A DNA stretch of 19,993 nucleotides from Clostridia bacterium (GCA_030595925.1 JAUVLC010000042.1:1-19993), one strand, 5' to 3'; positions 1 through 7,740 are shown, counted from the first letter of the stretch. The notes: a model not told the origin generated them from the sequence alone. Translations and numbers: made by a program.

Positions 1-2
1 AT

Positions 3-1067
3 CTATTCAAAAATAACAAGATAGAATTAATAACCGGAGAAGCTTATATAAAGAGTTCCAGTATAGTAGAAGTGAATCTTTCTCATGGAATTTCTTCTAT
101 TAAAGCTAAACGGATTATTATTGCAACAGGAAGCAAACCCAACAAATCTGTTTTTGGTGAAAAAAATACAGAAATAATTAGCAGTGATGAGGTCTTAGAT
201 TTATCTGATATTCCTAAAAGGATGTTAATTATCGGCGGGGGAGTAATTGGTTGTGAATTTGCCGGGATATTTAAAGAACTGGGTAGTCAGGTAACAATTG
301 TAGAAATGATGTCACAGATTTTACCCGGAAAAGATGAAGAATTAGTCCGGAGCCTGACTAATATTTTTTCACGCAAAGGGATAAACGTTTACATTAATAG
401 CAAAGTAGAAAGAGTAGAAAGCAATTCTTCATGCTTGATTTGTAAACTTGACAGTGGCAGGGAATTTCAGATAGATAAGGTTGTTGTTGCTGTCGGCCGG
501 CATTTAAATACAGAGAATATTGGGTTGGAAAAATTGGGGGTTTTAACCCGGGAGAGAAAAATTTTAGTAAATGAAAATATGCGGACAAATGTCCCTGATT
601 TATATGCAGCAGGAGATGTAACCGGGGAACCTTATTTAGCTCATTTAGCCTTTTTAGAAGGAATAGTTGCCGCTGAAAATGCTTATGGTAAAGAAAGAGT
701 TTTTAATTCTAATACAATTCCTGAATGCATATATACTCATCCGGAGATAGCCAGTATTGGTTTGACTTATAGCCAGGCCAAGAAAGAGAATAAAAATGTA
801 AAAACAGCTAAAGCAATGTTTATGGCTAATGGAAGGGCTTTGACTCTTGATGAAAGAGAGGGATTTATAAAAATAATTTCTGATGAGAATGAGGGGAAAA
901 TTTTAGGTGTTCATATTATTGGTGTTCAGGCAAGTGAGTTGATTAATGTAATTTCTTTAGCGATGAATAGGGGATTGAAAATATCGGATTTGATTAACAG
1001 TGTTTATACGCACCCTTCTCTATCAGAATCTATAAAAGAAGCAGCAGAGAAAGTTTTAATTCAATGA
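3..1067 (+). CDS. lpdA: Dihydrolipoamide dehydrogenase (E3), 5'-truncated by the window edge
   Basis: FAD/NAD-dependent disulfide oxidoreductase that reoxidises the lipoyl groups of 2-oxoacid dehydrogenase or glycine cleavage complexes in the cytoplasm. The frame is open from base 3, so the N-terminal FAD-binding segment and the CxxxxC redox disulfide lie before the window. What is visible, in order: IIATGSKP, the NAD Rossmann motif IIGGGVIGCEFA, the second FAD motif LYAAGDVTG, the HPEIASIGLT segment, and the dimerisation domain ending in YTHPSLSES, which carries the His-Glu pair of the active site. A GTG at 72 is an internal codon, not the start. The stop is TGA, the only TGA stop among the complete gene ends here. 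No other complex subunit is visible, so its partner complex is unknown. The family assignment is firm; a mercuric- or glutathione-reductase relative is less likely. Confidence 0.93.
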   Translation, partial: LFKNNKIELITGEAYIKSSSIVEVNLSHGISSIKAKRIIIATGSKPNKSVFGEKNTEIISSDEVLDLSDIPKRMLIIGGGVIGCEFAGIFKELGSQVTIVEMMSQILPGKDEELVRSLTNIFSRKGINVYINSKVERVESNSSCLICKLDSGREFQIDKVVVAVGRHLNTENIGLEKLGVLTRERKILVNENMRTNVPDLYAAGDVTGEPYLAHLAFLEGIVAAENAYGKERVFNSNTIPECIYTHPEIASIGLTYSQAKKENKNVKTAKAMFMANGRALTLDEREGFIKIISDENEGKILGVHIIGVQASELINVISLAMNRGLKISDLINSVYTHPSLSESIKEAAEKVLIQ

Positions 1068-1072
1068 GACTT

Positions 1073-1096
1073 AGAGTTTTTTTTTGAGAAAACTCT
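1073..1096 (+). repeat. Short AT-rich inverted repeat after lpdA
   Basis: AGAGTTTT (1073-1080) is the inverse of AAAACTCT (1089-1096), separated by a T-rich loop. It begins six bases after the lpdA stop codon. The stem is short and GC-poor and the T-run is in the loop, not after the stem, so a terminator function is uncertain. The rest of the 238-base gap to the next gene is AT-rich and shows no gene. Confidence 0.4.
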
Positions 1097-1305
1097 GTAG
1101 TCGAATTGATCCTGCGACGACTAAAATGAGTCGAAGGGTTTCCTGCAGATTGATGCGCAAAAGTTCTGTGGGATAAACCTTTGATACCCAATAGCTTGCT
1201 GAGGGGTAGTTGATTTCAAAATTTAAAATGAAAGATTAAATTTGAATTTTATGTACCTAAAACAAACAAGTCCTGGATTAAAATTAGTTGAACATGTAAG
1301 GTTAA

Positions 1306-1590
1306 ATGGATAAAGAAAACAAAGAAAAAAAAACAGAAAAAATAAAGATAAGAGGACTGGTTTGCCAATCAGGCTGGATTTTTTTAATTTGGGGAATTAT
1401 AGTAGTAATAAAGGGATTGTTGGATGCCTTTATTTTAAATCCTGAGTCGGAATTCGTTTCTCTGGATGAATGGTTAAAATATTCCGGATTTGAAATTGCT
1501 TATGGCCTTGCCTGTCTGGGAGTAGGAATACTTTTATTTAAGTTTTCTCCGAGACTAAAGGAATATATTGTAAGAGACAAGGAAGAATAA
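1306..1590 (+). CDS. Small two-helix membrane protein of unknown function
   Basis: I do not recognise this 94-residue protein. It has a charged, Lys/Glu-rich N-terminus (about residues 1-16), a hydrophobic helix at about 21-43 (SGWIFLIWGIIVVIKGLLD), a polar stretch with acidic and aromatic residues at about 44-62, a second helix at about 63-80 (ending LACLGVGILLFKF) and a charged tail. This predicts a small inner-membrane hairpin with both ends probably cytoplasmic. The start is ATG, with a modest AAGG a few bases upstream. It lies between lpdA and the aminotransferase gene on the same strand and is probably translated, as no long competing frame exists and its codon use resembles that of its neighbours. 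A link to either neighbour's pathway cannot be shown. Confidence 0.65.
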   Translation: MDKENKEKKTEKIKIRGLVCQSGWIFLIWGIIVVIKGLLDAFILNPESEFVSLDEWLKYSGFEIAYGLACLGVGILLFKFSPRLKEYIVRDKEE

Positions 1591-1663
1591 AAATAGATTT
1601 GAAATTTGAATGAAAAATAAAATATTGATATTGTTGAGATTTAAAGAAGGGAGAAAAAATTAA

Positions 1664-2863
1664 ATGGCAAATGAGAAAAATTTCTCTGTATGTTATAGTG
1701 ATAAACTAAAAAGGTTACCTCCTTATTTATTCGGGGCAATCGATATTTTGAAAAAAGCGGCTTATGATAAGAAATTAGATGTAATTGATTTGGGTATGGG
1801 TAATCCTGATTTGTCTACGCCAAAACATATTATCGAGCGTTTGTGTGATACATTAGGAAATCATCCACGGTCCCATCGTTATCCGCAGGCTAAAGGGATG
1901 CCTAAATTTCGAAAAACAGTAGCTCAATGGTGCAAAAACAGATTTGATATTGAATTGGATCCTGAAAATGAAGTATTGGCTTTGATTGGTTCGAAAGAAG
2001 GAATTGCTCATTTGTGTATGGCTTATTTGGATTCGGGAGACATAGCTTTGGCTCCTAATCCTGCGTATCCTGTTCATTTTAACGGGATACTTTTAGCAGG
2101 AGGAACTGTTTATGATTTACCCCTTTTGCCGGAGAATAATTATTTGCCTGATTTAGGGAAAATCCCGGAAGAAATTGCTATAAAAGCTAAACTTATGTTT
2201 TTAAATTATCCCAATAATCCGACTACTGCAGTGGTGGATAATTTAGATTTTTTTAAGGAAGTGGTTTCGTTTGCTAAAAAATATAATATTATCGTATGTC
2301 ATGATAATGCTTATTCGGAATTGTGTTTTGACGATTATAATGCCCCTTCTTTTTTACAGGTGCCGGGAGCAAAAGAAATTGGAATAGAATTTTTTTCTTT
2401 TAGTAAGACATACAATATGGCTGGCTGGAGGTTAGGTTTTGTGGTAGGCAATGCCGAGATTTTAAGACCGTTGGAAAAATTAAAGAGTTATCTTGATTAT
2501 GGTGTGTTTACGGCTATCCAATTAGCCGGGGTGTGTGCTCTTAAAGATTCCCAGGAATGTGTGAAAGAAACAGTTAAGATTTATCAAAAGAGAAGAGATA
2601 TAATGGTAAAGGGGTTAAATAAGCTCGGATGGCAGGTAAAAAATCCCAAAGCGACTATGTATTTATGGGTTGCTTTACCTGAGAAATACAAACATTTGAG
2701 TTCTTTACAATTTGCCGAATTGCTTATTGAGAAAACGGGAATTGCTGTTGCTCCGGGAGCAGGGTTTGGGACGTATGGGGATGCATATGTGAGAATTGCT
2801 TTAATTACTCACAATAATCGTTTTCATGATGCTTTGTTACGGTTAAAAAAATTTCTAAAGTAA
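1664..2863 (+). CDS. alaC: AlaC-type PLP aminotransferase (alanine/LL-diaminopimelate aminotransferase family)
   Basis: Class I/II pyridoxal-phosphate aminotransferase of 399 residues, the usual length. The PLP lysine is K248 in SFSKTYNMAGWRLGF. The cofactor-contacting NYPNNPT (N185), HDNAYSE (D214, Y217) and R256 are present. The N-terminus (RLPPYLFGAIDILKKAA, then IDLGMGNPDLSTP) matches what I know of Escherichia coli AlaC, the glutamate-pyruvate aminotransferase, better than the canonical plant-type DapL. Databases often label such proteins LL-diaminopimelate aminotransferase. Its place directly before hom (38-base gap) suggests a role in the aspartate-family pathway or in supplying alanine, but the substrate is not settled by sequence. 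ATG start with AGAAGGGAG upstream. In related bacteria this gene often precedes hom. Confidence 0.85.
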   Translation: MANEKNFSVCYSDKLKRLPPYLFGAIDILKKAAYDKKLDVIDLGMGNPDLSTPKHIIERLCDTLGNHPRSHRYPQAKGMPKFRKTVAQWCKNRFDIELDPENEVLALIGSKEGIAHLCMAYLDSGDIALAPNPAYPVHFNGILLAGGTVYDLPLLPENNYLPDLGKIPEEIAIKAKLMFLNYPNNPTTAVVDNLDFFKEVVSFAKKYNIIVCHDNAYSELCFDDYNAPSFLQVPGAKEIGIEFFSFSKTYNMAGWRLGFVVGNAEILRPLEKLKSYLDYGVFTAIQLAGVCALKDSQECVKETVKIYQKRRDIMVKGLNKLGWQVKNPKATMYLWVALPEKYKHLSSLQFAELLIEKTGIAVAPGAGFGTYGDAYVRIALITHNNRFHDALLRLKKFLK

Positions 2864-2901
2864 TTTCTTATTGCCTGAATAAAGAAAACAGAAAGGAATA
2901 G

Positions 2902-4215
2902 ATGGGTTTTATGAAAAAGACAATAAATCTTGGATTAATTGGTTTAGGCACAGTAGGTACGGGAGTGGTGAAAATCTTAAGGGATAATCTTTCTTTGATT
3001 GAGAAAAAAGTGGGAACGAAGATAAAGGTAAAAAAAATTTGTGATAAAAGAAATATCAAGTCTTCCCGAAAAATGAAGATAGATAGTAAACTTTTAACCA
3101 CAGACGTTCGTGATATATTGAATGATCCGGAGATTGATATAGTTGTTGAATTAATTGGAGGGGAAGAACCGGCAAGAAGAATTATATTGGAAGCGATGAA
3201 AAGAGGTAAGCATATTGTTACTGCCAATAAATCGCTTTTAGCTAAATACTGGGATGATATTTTTAGTTGTGCGGAAGAAAACAAGGTTTCTGTTTATTTT
3301 GAAGCGAGTGTTGCCGGGGGTGTTCCTTTAGTTCAATCGTTAAATGAGGGATTAGCGGCTAACAAGATTCGGTCAATTTTTGGGATTCTAAACGGAACGA
3401 CTAATTATATTCTTACTAAGATGACTAAAGAGGGAGTAAGTTTTGAAGAAGCCTTAAAAGAAGCTCAAAAAAAAGGCTTTGCCGAAGCTAATCCCGAATT
3501 AGATATAGAAGGGATAGACGTAGCACAAAAAATAGCTATTCTTTCTTCAATTGCTTTTAGGTCGTGGATCAATCCGAAGGAAATTTTTTGTGAAGGGATT
3601 ACTTCTATTGCTAAGGAAGACATCAAATATGCACGGGAAGAATTTGGATATATATTAAAGCTTCTGGCAATAGTTAAAAATAATGATAGGGAAATAGAGG
3701 TAAGGGTTCATCCTACATTGGTTCCGGTTGAACATTTGTTGGCATCTGTAGACGATGAATTTAATGCTATTTATATTACGGGTGATGCGGTGGGAGAAAC
3801 TATGTTTTATGGTAAAGGAGCCGGTCAGATGGCTGCGGCCAGTGCCGTAGTGAGTGATATTATTTATCTTTCACGAAATGTTTATAATGGTATTGCCGGT
3901 AAATTTCCCTATGTAACATATCAACGGGAGAAAAAAATACGCCTAAAACAAATAGATAAAACGGAAGCAAAATACTACATAAGGTTTTCCACTATTGACC
4001 GTCCGGGTGTTTTAGCTAAAATTTCCGGTGTTTTGGGGATAAACAATGTAAGCATTGCTTCCTGTTATCAGAAGGAACGGGCAATATCTAAAGAGGTTCC
4101 TATAATTATGATTACTCATAAAGCAAAAGAAGGGGATTTACGGAAGGCACTGCAGGAGATAAACAAACTTTCTGTAGTTAGGGCGAAAAGTAAATTTATC
4201 AGGATTTTAGATTAG
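2902..4215 (+). CDS. hom: Homoserine dehydrogenase with C-terminal ACT domain
   Basis: Reduces aspartate semialdehyde to homoserine with NAD(P)H, the branch step toward threonine. At 437 residues it has the standard monofunctional length. Domains: N-terminal Rossmann fold with GLIGLGTVGTG (about 11-21), the TANKSLLAKY segment with the catalytic-region lysine, the family signature LNGTTNYILTKM starting at about residue 163, and a C-terminal ACT domain from about residue 358 (IRFSTIDRPGVLAKISGVLG), the usual site for threonine feedback. ATG 2902 follows GAAAGGAA; an in-frame ATG at 2911 is an alternative that loses only three residues. It lies 34 bases before thrC and is probably cotranscribed with it. 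No anomaly seen. Confidence 0.96.
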   Translation: MGFMKKTINLGLIGLGTVGTGVVKILRDNLSLIEKKVGTKIKVKKICDKRNIKSSRKMKIDSKLLTTDVRDILNDPEIDIVVELIGGEEPARRIILEAMKRGKHIVTANKSLLAKYWDDIFSCAEENKVSVYFEASVAGGVPLVQSLNEGLAANKIRSIFGILNGTTNYILTKMTKEGVSFEEALKEAQKKGFAEANPELDIEGIDVAQKIAILSSIAFRSWINPKEIFCEGITSIAKEDIKYAREEFGYILKLLAIVKNNDREIEVRVHPTLVPVEHLLASVDDEFNAIYITGDAVGETMFYGKGAGQMAAASAVVSDIIYLSRNVYNGIAGKFPYVTYQREKKIRLKQIDKTEAKYYIRFSTIDRPGVLAKISGVLGINNVSIASCYQKERAISKEVPIIMITHKAKEGDLRKALQEINKLSVVRAKSKFIRILD

Positions 4216-4249
4216 AATTTACTAAAATTGAATATTAAGGAGAAGACAA

Positions 4250-5326
4250 ATGTCTTATCAGGGCATAATAAAGCGATATAAAGACTTTTTACCGGTAACG
4301 GAGAAAACACCTATTATTTCTCTTTTGGAAGGGGACACTCCCTTAATTCCAGCTGATAATTTAAGCAAATTTTTTGGAAATAATCTGGAGATTTATTTGA
4401 AATATGAGGGATTAAATCCTACGGGTTCCTTTAAAGACAGAGGAATGACATTGGCTATTTCTAAAGCGTTGGAAGAAGGGTCGAAAGCGGTAATGTGTGC
4501 TTCAACCGGGAATACTTCTGCTTCTGCGGCGGCTTATTCTGCCCGTTCGAAAATGAAGTGTATTGTTTTAATTCCTCAGGGAGCAATTGCTCTGGGAAAG
4601 CTTTCACAAGCTTTAATTCATGGAGCTCAGGTAATTGCCGTTAAAGGTAATTTTGATGATGCTCTGTGTTTGGTTAGAGAAATAACCGATAAAAATCCTA
4701 TTACATTGGTTAATTCCCTCAATCCCTATCGTATTGAAGGTCAAAAAAGCGCTTCTTTTGAAATAGTTGAAGTATTGGGGGATGCTCCTTGTTATCAGTT
4801 TATGCCTGTAGGTAATGCCGGAAATATTACTGCTTATTGGAAAGGATATAAAGAATATCAGTCAAAGGGGAAGGCAGCTAAATTGCCTAAAATGATGGGA
4901 TTTCAAGCGGCAGGTTCTGCCCCGATTGTAAAAGGTTATCCTATAGAAGCTCCGGAAACCATTGCTACTGCTATCCGTATAGGTAATCCGGCTTCCTGGA
5001 AGAAAGCAGAAGAGGCACGGGATGAATCAGGGGGAGTAATTGATTTGGTTTCCGATGAAGAAATAGTAGAAGCTTATAAAATGTTAGCTAATCTGGAAGG
5101 TGTTTTTGTTGAGCCGGCTTCAGCGGCAAGTGTTGCCGGGTTAAAGAAATATGTAGAAAAAGGTTTTTTTAAGACACAGAGTATTGATGATAGTCTTCCA
5201 ATAAAAATTGTTTGTATATTGACCGGGCACGGACTTAAGGACCCGGATAGGGCCATAAAGGTTGTTTCTACCCCTCCGGTAATAGAAGCGTCAATGTCTG
5301 CGGTAATAAAAGAAATAGGATTATAA
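4250..5326 (+). CDS. thrC: Threonine synthase
   Basis: PLP enzyme that converts O-phosphohomoserine to threonine. Its 358 residues match the short bacterial/archaeal type without the long N-terminal extension. The PLP lysine is K62 in [11 protein letters not shown]; the phosphate-loop region [14 protein letters not shown] and the C-terminal [11 protein letters not shown] are also typical. TAAGGAGA lies well placed before the ATG. The gene ends with two consecutive TAA codons and is followed by about 600 bases of repeats, so the hom-thrC transcript may end or slow there. Because its substrate is phosphohomoserine, a homoserine kinase must exist; no thrB is in the window, and the next gene is the likely substitute. 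Confidence 0.96.
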   Translation: MSYQGIIKRYKDFLPVTEKTPIISLLEGDTPLIPADNLSKFFGNNLEIYLKYEGLNPTGSFKDRGMTLAISKALEEGSKAVMCASTGNTSASAAAYSARSKMKCIVLIPQGAIALGKLSQALIHGAQVIAVKGNFDDALCLVREITDKNPITLVNSLNPYRIEGQKSASFEIVEVLGDAPCYQFMPVGNAGNITAYWKGYKEYQSKGKAAKLPKMMGFQAAGSAPIVKGYPIEAPETIATAIRIGNPASWKKAEEARDESGGVIDLVSDEEIVEAYKMLANLEGVFVEPASAASVAGLKKYVEKGFFKTQSIDDSLPIKIVCILTGHGLKDPDRAIKVVSTPPVIEASMSAVIKEIGL

Positions 5327-5333
5327 TAACAGG

Positions 5334-5368
5334 CAGATAACAGTTCACAGATGACAGATGACAGACAA
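5334..5368 (+). repeat. Heptamer-phased array, CAGNNNA type
   Basis: Five consecutive 7-base units, each beginning CAG and ending in A, in unbroken phase just after thrC. Two neighbouring units are identical (CAGATGA). The reverse complement gives CTG-headed units, the theme of the arrays at 5760-5808 and 7631-7672, here in the opposite orientation. Confidence 0.8.
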
Positions 5369-5391
5369 AGTACAAAAAAAAGAGGAAAGAC

Positions 5392-5433
5392 AAATTTTCC
5401 CCCTTTGAAAAAGGGAGTTGGGGGGATTTATGA
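5392..5433 (+). repeat. CCCCCTTT/AAAGGGGG hairpin repeat, copy 1
   Basis: First of four copies of a dispersed intergenic hairpin: an AAATTTT lead, CCCCCTTT, a GAA loop, AAAGGG, then a second G-run and ATTTATGA. The C-run can pair with either of the two G-runs, so two alternative stems are possible. This copy has a substitution in the first G-run (GGGAG). No T-run follows, so it is not a standard terminator. Confidence 0.8.
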
Positions 5434-5465
5434 TAAAACAGTTAAACATTAAGATGTTATTGTAG

Positions 5466-5487
5466 GGGTGAACCCCTGTGTTCACCC
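5466..5487 (+). repeat. Perfect 8-bp hairpin (GGGTGAAC/GTTCACCC)
   Basis: GGGTGAAC at 5466-5473 pairs with GTTCACCC at 5480-5487 across a six-base loop. It resembles REP-like intergenic hairpins found scattered in many bacterial genomes. It adjoins the left end of the composite element at 5488. Confidence 0.65.
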
Positions 5488-5616
5488 GAACAAGGAAAAT
5501 AAAGCCAAAACATGTTTTTCTCTAGACGCATAATTTTACCCTTTGGGCACGCAAAAACAAGCTAAAAATGAAAAACTCGCTTTGCTCAAACAATTCCATT
5601 TTTTTAACGCTTGTTT

Positions 5617-5638
5617 AAGGGTGGGCAAGCCCACCCTT
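5617..5638 (+). repeat. Perfect 22-base palindrome (AAGGGTGGGC arms)
   Basis: AAGGGTGGGC (5617-5626), AA, GCCCACCCTT (5629-5638). It is a GC-rich stem inside an AT-rich region, of the kind found as dispersed REP-like units. No T-run follows. Confidence 0.7.
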
Positions 5639-5759
5639 ACGCGAAAAATTTGCTATATCGTTCAAAACACATTTTGCCTTTATTTTTTTTGTTTTGCTGG
5701 AGCAAAGCGAAAGCTTGTCTGCCAGTCTGTAAGGCGGAAATTTAGTATTTATTCTTTGT

Positions 5760-5808
5760 CTGTTATCCGTAATCTATGGACTATCGACTGTGGACTATGG
5801 ACTGTCTT
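5760..5808 (+). repeat. Heptamer-phased array, CTRTNGA/CTGTNNN type
   Basis: Seven units in unbroken 7-base phase: CTGTTAT, CCGTAAT, CTATGGA, CTATCGA, CTGTGGA, CTATGGA, CTGTCTT. The motif drifts along the array from CTGTTAT-like to CTATGGA-like while the spacing stays exact. CTATGGA is the reverse complement of TCCATAG, the theme of the GTCCA arrays at 7331, 12449 and 19544. Confidence 0.85.
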
Positions 5809-5834
5809 TTATCATGACAATATATGACACGAAC

Positions 5835-5876
5835 AAATTTTCCCCCTTTGAAAAAGGGGGTTAGGGGGATTTGTGA
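5835..5876 (+). repeat. CCCCCTTT/AAAGGGGG hairpin repeat, copy 2
   Basis: Same hairpin as at 5392 in the same orientation, with perfect arms (CCCCCTTT, loop GAA, AAAGGGGG) and a second G-run followed by ATTTGTGACTAT. It forms the right end of composite copy 1 and ends about 60 bases before the next start codon. Confidence 0.85.
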
Positions 5877-5935
5877 CTATCTGTGGCTTTGTTTTTTATA
5901 TGTAGTAGTTATCTTTTTTTTTGGAGAGGGAAATG

Positions 5936-7144
5936 ATGAAATATGTAGTTCTTGTCGGTGATGGTATGGCAGATTATCCTATAGCGGAGTTGGGCAATAA
6001 AACAGTGCTGCAGGCAGCAAAAACCCCTTTTATGGATTTTATTGCTAATAAAGGCATGATTGGTCTAGTAAAAAATACACCGGATGATCTTGCTCCGGCC
6101 AGTGATGTGGCTAATCTTTCCTTATTAGGATATAATCCTCATCAATATTATACGGGAAGGGGGCCTTTGGAAGCAGCTAATATGGGAATTACTCTGGGAG
6201 AAAAAGATGTGGCTTTTCGATGTAATTTAATTACAGCCGAGGGGGATGTTCTGGTAGATTATAGTGCCGGACATGTCACTACTGAGGAAGCCAAAGTTTT
6301 AATAAAAATGATTGCTCAAAAAATAGGGAAAAAAGACTTTAATTTTTATCCGGGAATAAGTTATCGTCATCTGATGGTGTGGAGAAAAGGTAAAGATAAG
6401 TTAAAATGTATTCCTCCGCATAATATAACCGGAGGCTCGATTAAGAAAAATCTTCCGGCAGGTGAAGGCAGAAAAATATTGAAAGAGATGATGGATGATT
6501 CGTACCTTCTTTTGGATGGACATCCGGTAAATATGCAAAGAAGGGCACAGGGTAAAAATGCGGCAAATATGATCTGGCTGTGGGGGCAGGGGAAAAAACC
6601 TTGTATGCCTACTTTTAAAGATAAATTTAATCTTACCGGTTCGGTTATTTCAGCGGTTAATTTAATCAAAGGTTTAGGGAAATATATTGGTTTAAAACCA
6701 TTGGATGTTCCCGGTATTACCGGTTTTATTGATACCAATTATCAGGGTAAAGCTGATTATGCTTTGAAATCTTTGCAAAAAAAAGACTTTGTATTTATTC
6801 ATGTGGAAGCACCGGATGAAGCTGGGCATATGGGTGATATGAAAATGAAAATAAAGGCGATTGAAGATTTTGATGCGTTAGTGGTGGGAAGAGTTTTGGA
6901 AGGACTGAAGCATTTTAAAGAATATAGGGTATTAGTTTTACCTGACCATTTTACCCCTGTTTCCCTGAAAGCTCATTCTCGTGAACCGGTGCCTTTTGCT
7001 ATTTATGATTCACGCCGGGAAAATAAAAATACATCTGAAAAGAGTAAAGGATTTCACGAAGAAGCTGCCCGGGAGGAAGGGGTTTTCTTTGAAGAGGGAT
7101 GGAAACTGATGGACTTCTTTATTAAGGGGAATTCTGATAATTAA
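5936..7144 (+). CDS. apgM: Phosphoglycerate-mutase-family protein, probable homoserine kinase
   Basis: Alkaline-phosphatase-superfamily protein of the archaeal-type cofactor-independent phosphoglycerate mutase (ApgM) group, 402 residues. Metal-site and catalytic motifs: GDGMADYP (D9), PASDVANLSLLGYNP with nucleophile candidate S56, HVEAPDEAGH (H289, D294, H298), LPDHFTP (D337, H338) and AHSREPVPF (H347). TIGRFAM defines a subfamily of these proteins as proposed homoserine kinases (TIGR02535, from memory) because they sit in threonine clusters lacking thrB. This gene lies between thrC and lysC with no thrB in the window, so phosphorylation of homoserine is the likelier role; glycolytic mutase activity remains possible. 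I chose ATG 5936 over ATG 5933 and TTG 5921 because GGAGAGGG ends at 5930 and the family begins MKY. Confidence 0.85.
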   Translation: MKYVVLVGDGMADYPIAELGNKTVLQAAKTPFMDFIANKGMIGLVKNTPDDLAPASDVANLSLLGYNPHQYYTGRGPLEAANMGITLGEKDVAFRCNLITAEGDVLVDYSAGHVTTEEAKVLIKMIAQKIGKKDFNFYPGISYRHLMVWRKGKDKLKCIPPHNITGGSIKKNLPAGEGRKILKEMMDDSYLLLDGHPVNMQRRAQGKNAANMIWLWGQGKKPCMPTFKDKFNLTGSVISAVNLIKGLGKYIGLKPLDVPGITGFIDTNYQGKADYALKSLQKKDFVFIHVEAPDEAGHMGDMKMKIKAIEDFDALVVGRVLEGLKHFKEYRVLVLPDHFTPVSLKAHSREPVPFAIYDSRRENKNTSEKSKGFHEEAAREEGVFFEEGWKLMDFFIKGNSDN

Positions 7145-7180
7145 TTGGATTTGGTAAAAGATAGTCCATAGATAACAGAA

Positions 7181-7216
7181 AGTTATAAGTTATTAGTTAT
7201 GAATTATTAGTTAAAA
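7181..7216 (+). repeat. Heptamer-phased array, AGTTANN type
   Basis: Five units in 7-base phase with core AGTTA (one variant AATTA). It belongs to the string of arrays after the kinase-like gene. A near-identical array recurs at 7366-7401. Confidence 0.8.
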
Positions 7217-7221
7217 GAAAA

Positions 7222-7260
7222 AGACAGGCACAAAGGCATCAAGGCACAGAGGCACAAAGT
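7222..7260 (+). repeat. 39-bp octamer-phased block, copy 1
   Basis: Four units with 8-base phase and core GGCA (GGCACAAA, GGCATCAA, GGCACAGA, GGCACAAA) with a short lead. The whole 39 bases recur without a mismatch at 19587-19625, downstream of leuA. It differs from the neighbouring arrays in having an 8-base, not a 7-base, period. Confidence 0.88.
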
Positions 7261-7306
7261 CAAAAGATAAAAGGCAATAGACGATTATAAATTATAGATT
7301 GAAAAA

Positions 7307-7358
7307 TTTGAAGTTTGAAGTTTGAAGAAATAGTCCACGGTCCATAGTCCATAGATAG
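7307..7358 (+). repeat. TTTGAAG triplet followed by GTCCA heptamer array
   Basis: Three exact TTTGAAG units (7307-7327), then after three bases four units at 7331-7358 (TAGTCCA, CGGTCCA, TAGTCCA, TAGATAG). Two motifs of the same period lie side by side. Confidence 0.82.
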
Positions 7359-7365
7359 AAACTAC

Positions 7366-7401
7366 AGTTATAAGTCATTAGTTATTAATTATAAGTTAAA
7401 G
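7366..7401 (+). repeat. Heptamer-phased array, AGTTANN type, second copy
   Basis: Five units in 7-base phase matching the array at 7181-7216 unit by unit, including the AATTAT variant in fourth place and the closing AGTTAAAG. This shows that whole arrays, and not only single units, have been copied. Confidence 0.82.
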
Positions 7402-7462
7402 ACAAAAACAAAAAGTAGTTAAACACACTTAAAAGATGCCAAATGGGAAGTCTGTTTGTAGT

Positions 7463-7480
7463 TGCTCAATTTATTGAGCA
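7463..7480 (+). repeat. 18-base palindrome (TGCTCAAT arms)
   Basis: TGCTCAAT (7463-7470) and ATTGAGCA (7473-7480) around two T residues. It could be a protein-binding dyad or a short hairpin. It lies about 300 bases before the lysC start; no regulator can be named. Confidence 0.45.
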
Positions 7481-7630
7481 GAAATGTTTGGGAGTTTGAA
7501 CGAGGAAAATAAAGGTAAAATATATTTCTCTCTAGAGGATTTAGAATTTATTTTTTAGTTTGTAGTTACCCGATGAACTTGTACTGGGTGTAATTGAAGG
7601 ATTAGGCTTTCTTTATAATTTCGCCTTTAT

Positions 7631-7672
7631 CTGTTATCTGTGAGCTGTGAACTGTCATCTGTTGTCTGTTTG
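7631..7672 (+). repeat. Heptamer-phased array, CTGTNNN type
   Basis: Six consecutive units beginning CTGT in exact 7-base phase, with the last three bases different in every unit (TAT, GAG, GAA, CAT, TGT, TTG). It is the clearest example here of a fixed period and fixed core with a free remainder. Confidence 0.88.
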
Positions 7673-7697
7673 CGTTTATGACAATGCATGACGCGAA

Positions 7698-7740
7698 TAA
7701 ATCTTCCCCCTTTGAAAAAGGGGGGTAGGGGGATTTATGA
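7698..7740 (+). repeat. CCCCCTTT/AAAGGGGG hairpin repeat, copy 3
   Basis: Same hairpin and orientation as at 5392 and 5835. The stem arms are perfect, and the spacer between the two G-runs is shortened to TA. It lies inside composite copy 2, 35 bases before lysC. Confidence 0.85.

Larger units (their letters stand above)
5488..5885 (+). repeat. Composite intergenic element, copy 1 (upstream of the kinase-like gene)
   Basis: Both ends of this block recur upstream of lysC (7498-7749). The left 39 bases (5488-5526, GAACAAGG to TCTAGA) match 7498-7536 at 33 of 39 positions. The right 72 bases (5814-5885) match 7678-7749 at 64 of 72 positions with no gap. The interior differs in length and content. 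Here it contains inverted repeats AAACAAGC/GCTTGTTT (5555-5562, 5609-5616) and CGCTTTGCTC/GAGCAAAGCG (5578-5587, 5700-5709), a 22-base palindrome and a heptamer array. A 94-codon open frame at 5543-5827 is made of these repeats and is not a credible gene. Matches were counted by eye. Confidence 0.7.

Noticed and set aside
5392-5433. Rho-independent terminator after thrC (and the three similar hairpins)
   Set aside because: The stem is followed by G-rich sequence and ATTTATGA, not by a T-run, and other copies lie just before genes.
5543-5827. 94-codon open frame upstream of the kinase-like gene
   Set aside because: It lies wholly over palindromes and a heptamer array, has no protein-like composition or good ribosome site, and its C-terminal residues are repeat-encoded.
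7181-7401. CRISPR array
   Set aside because: Repeat units are 7-8 bases in tandem with no unique spacers of regular length, and no cas gene is present.
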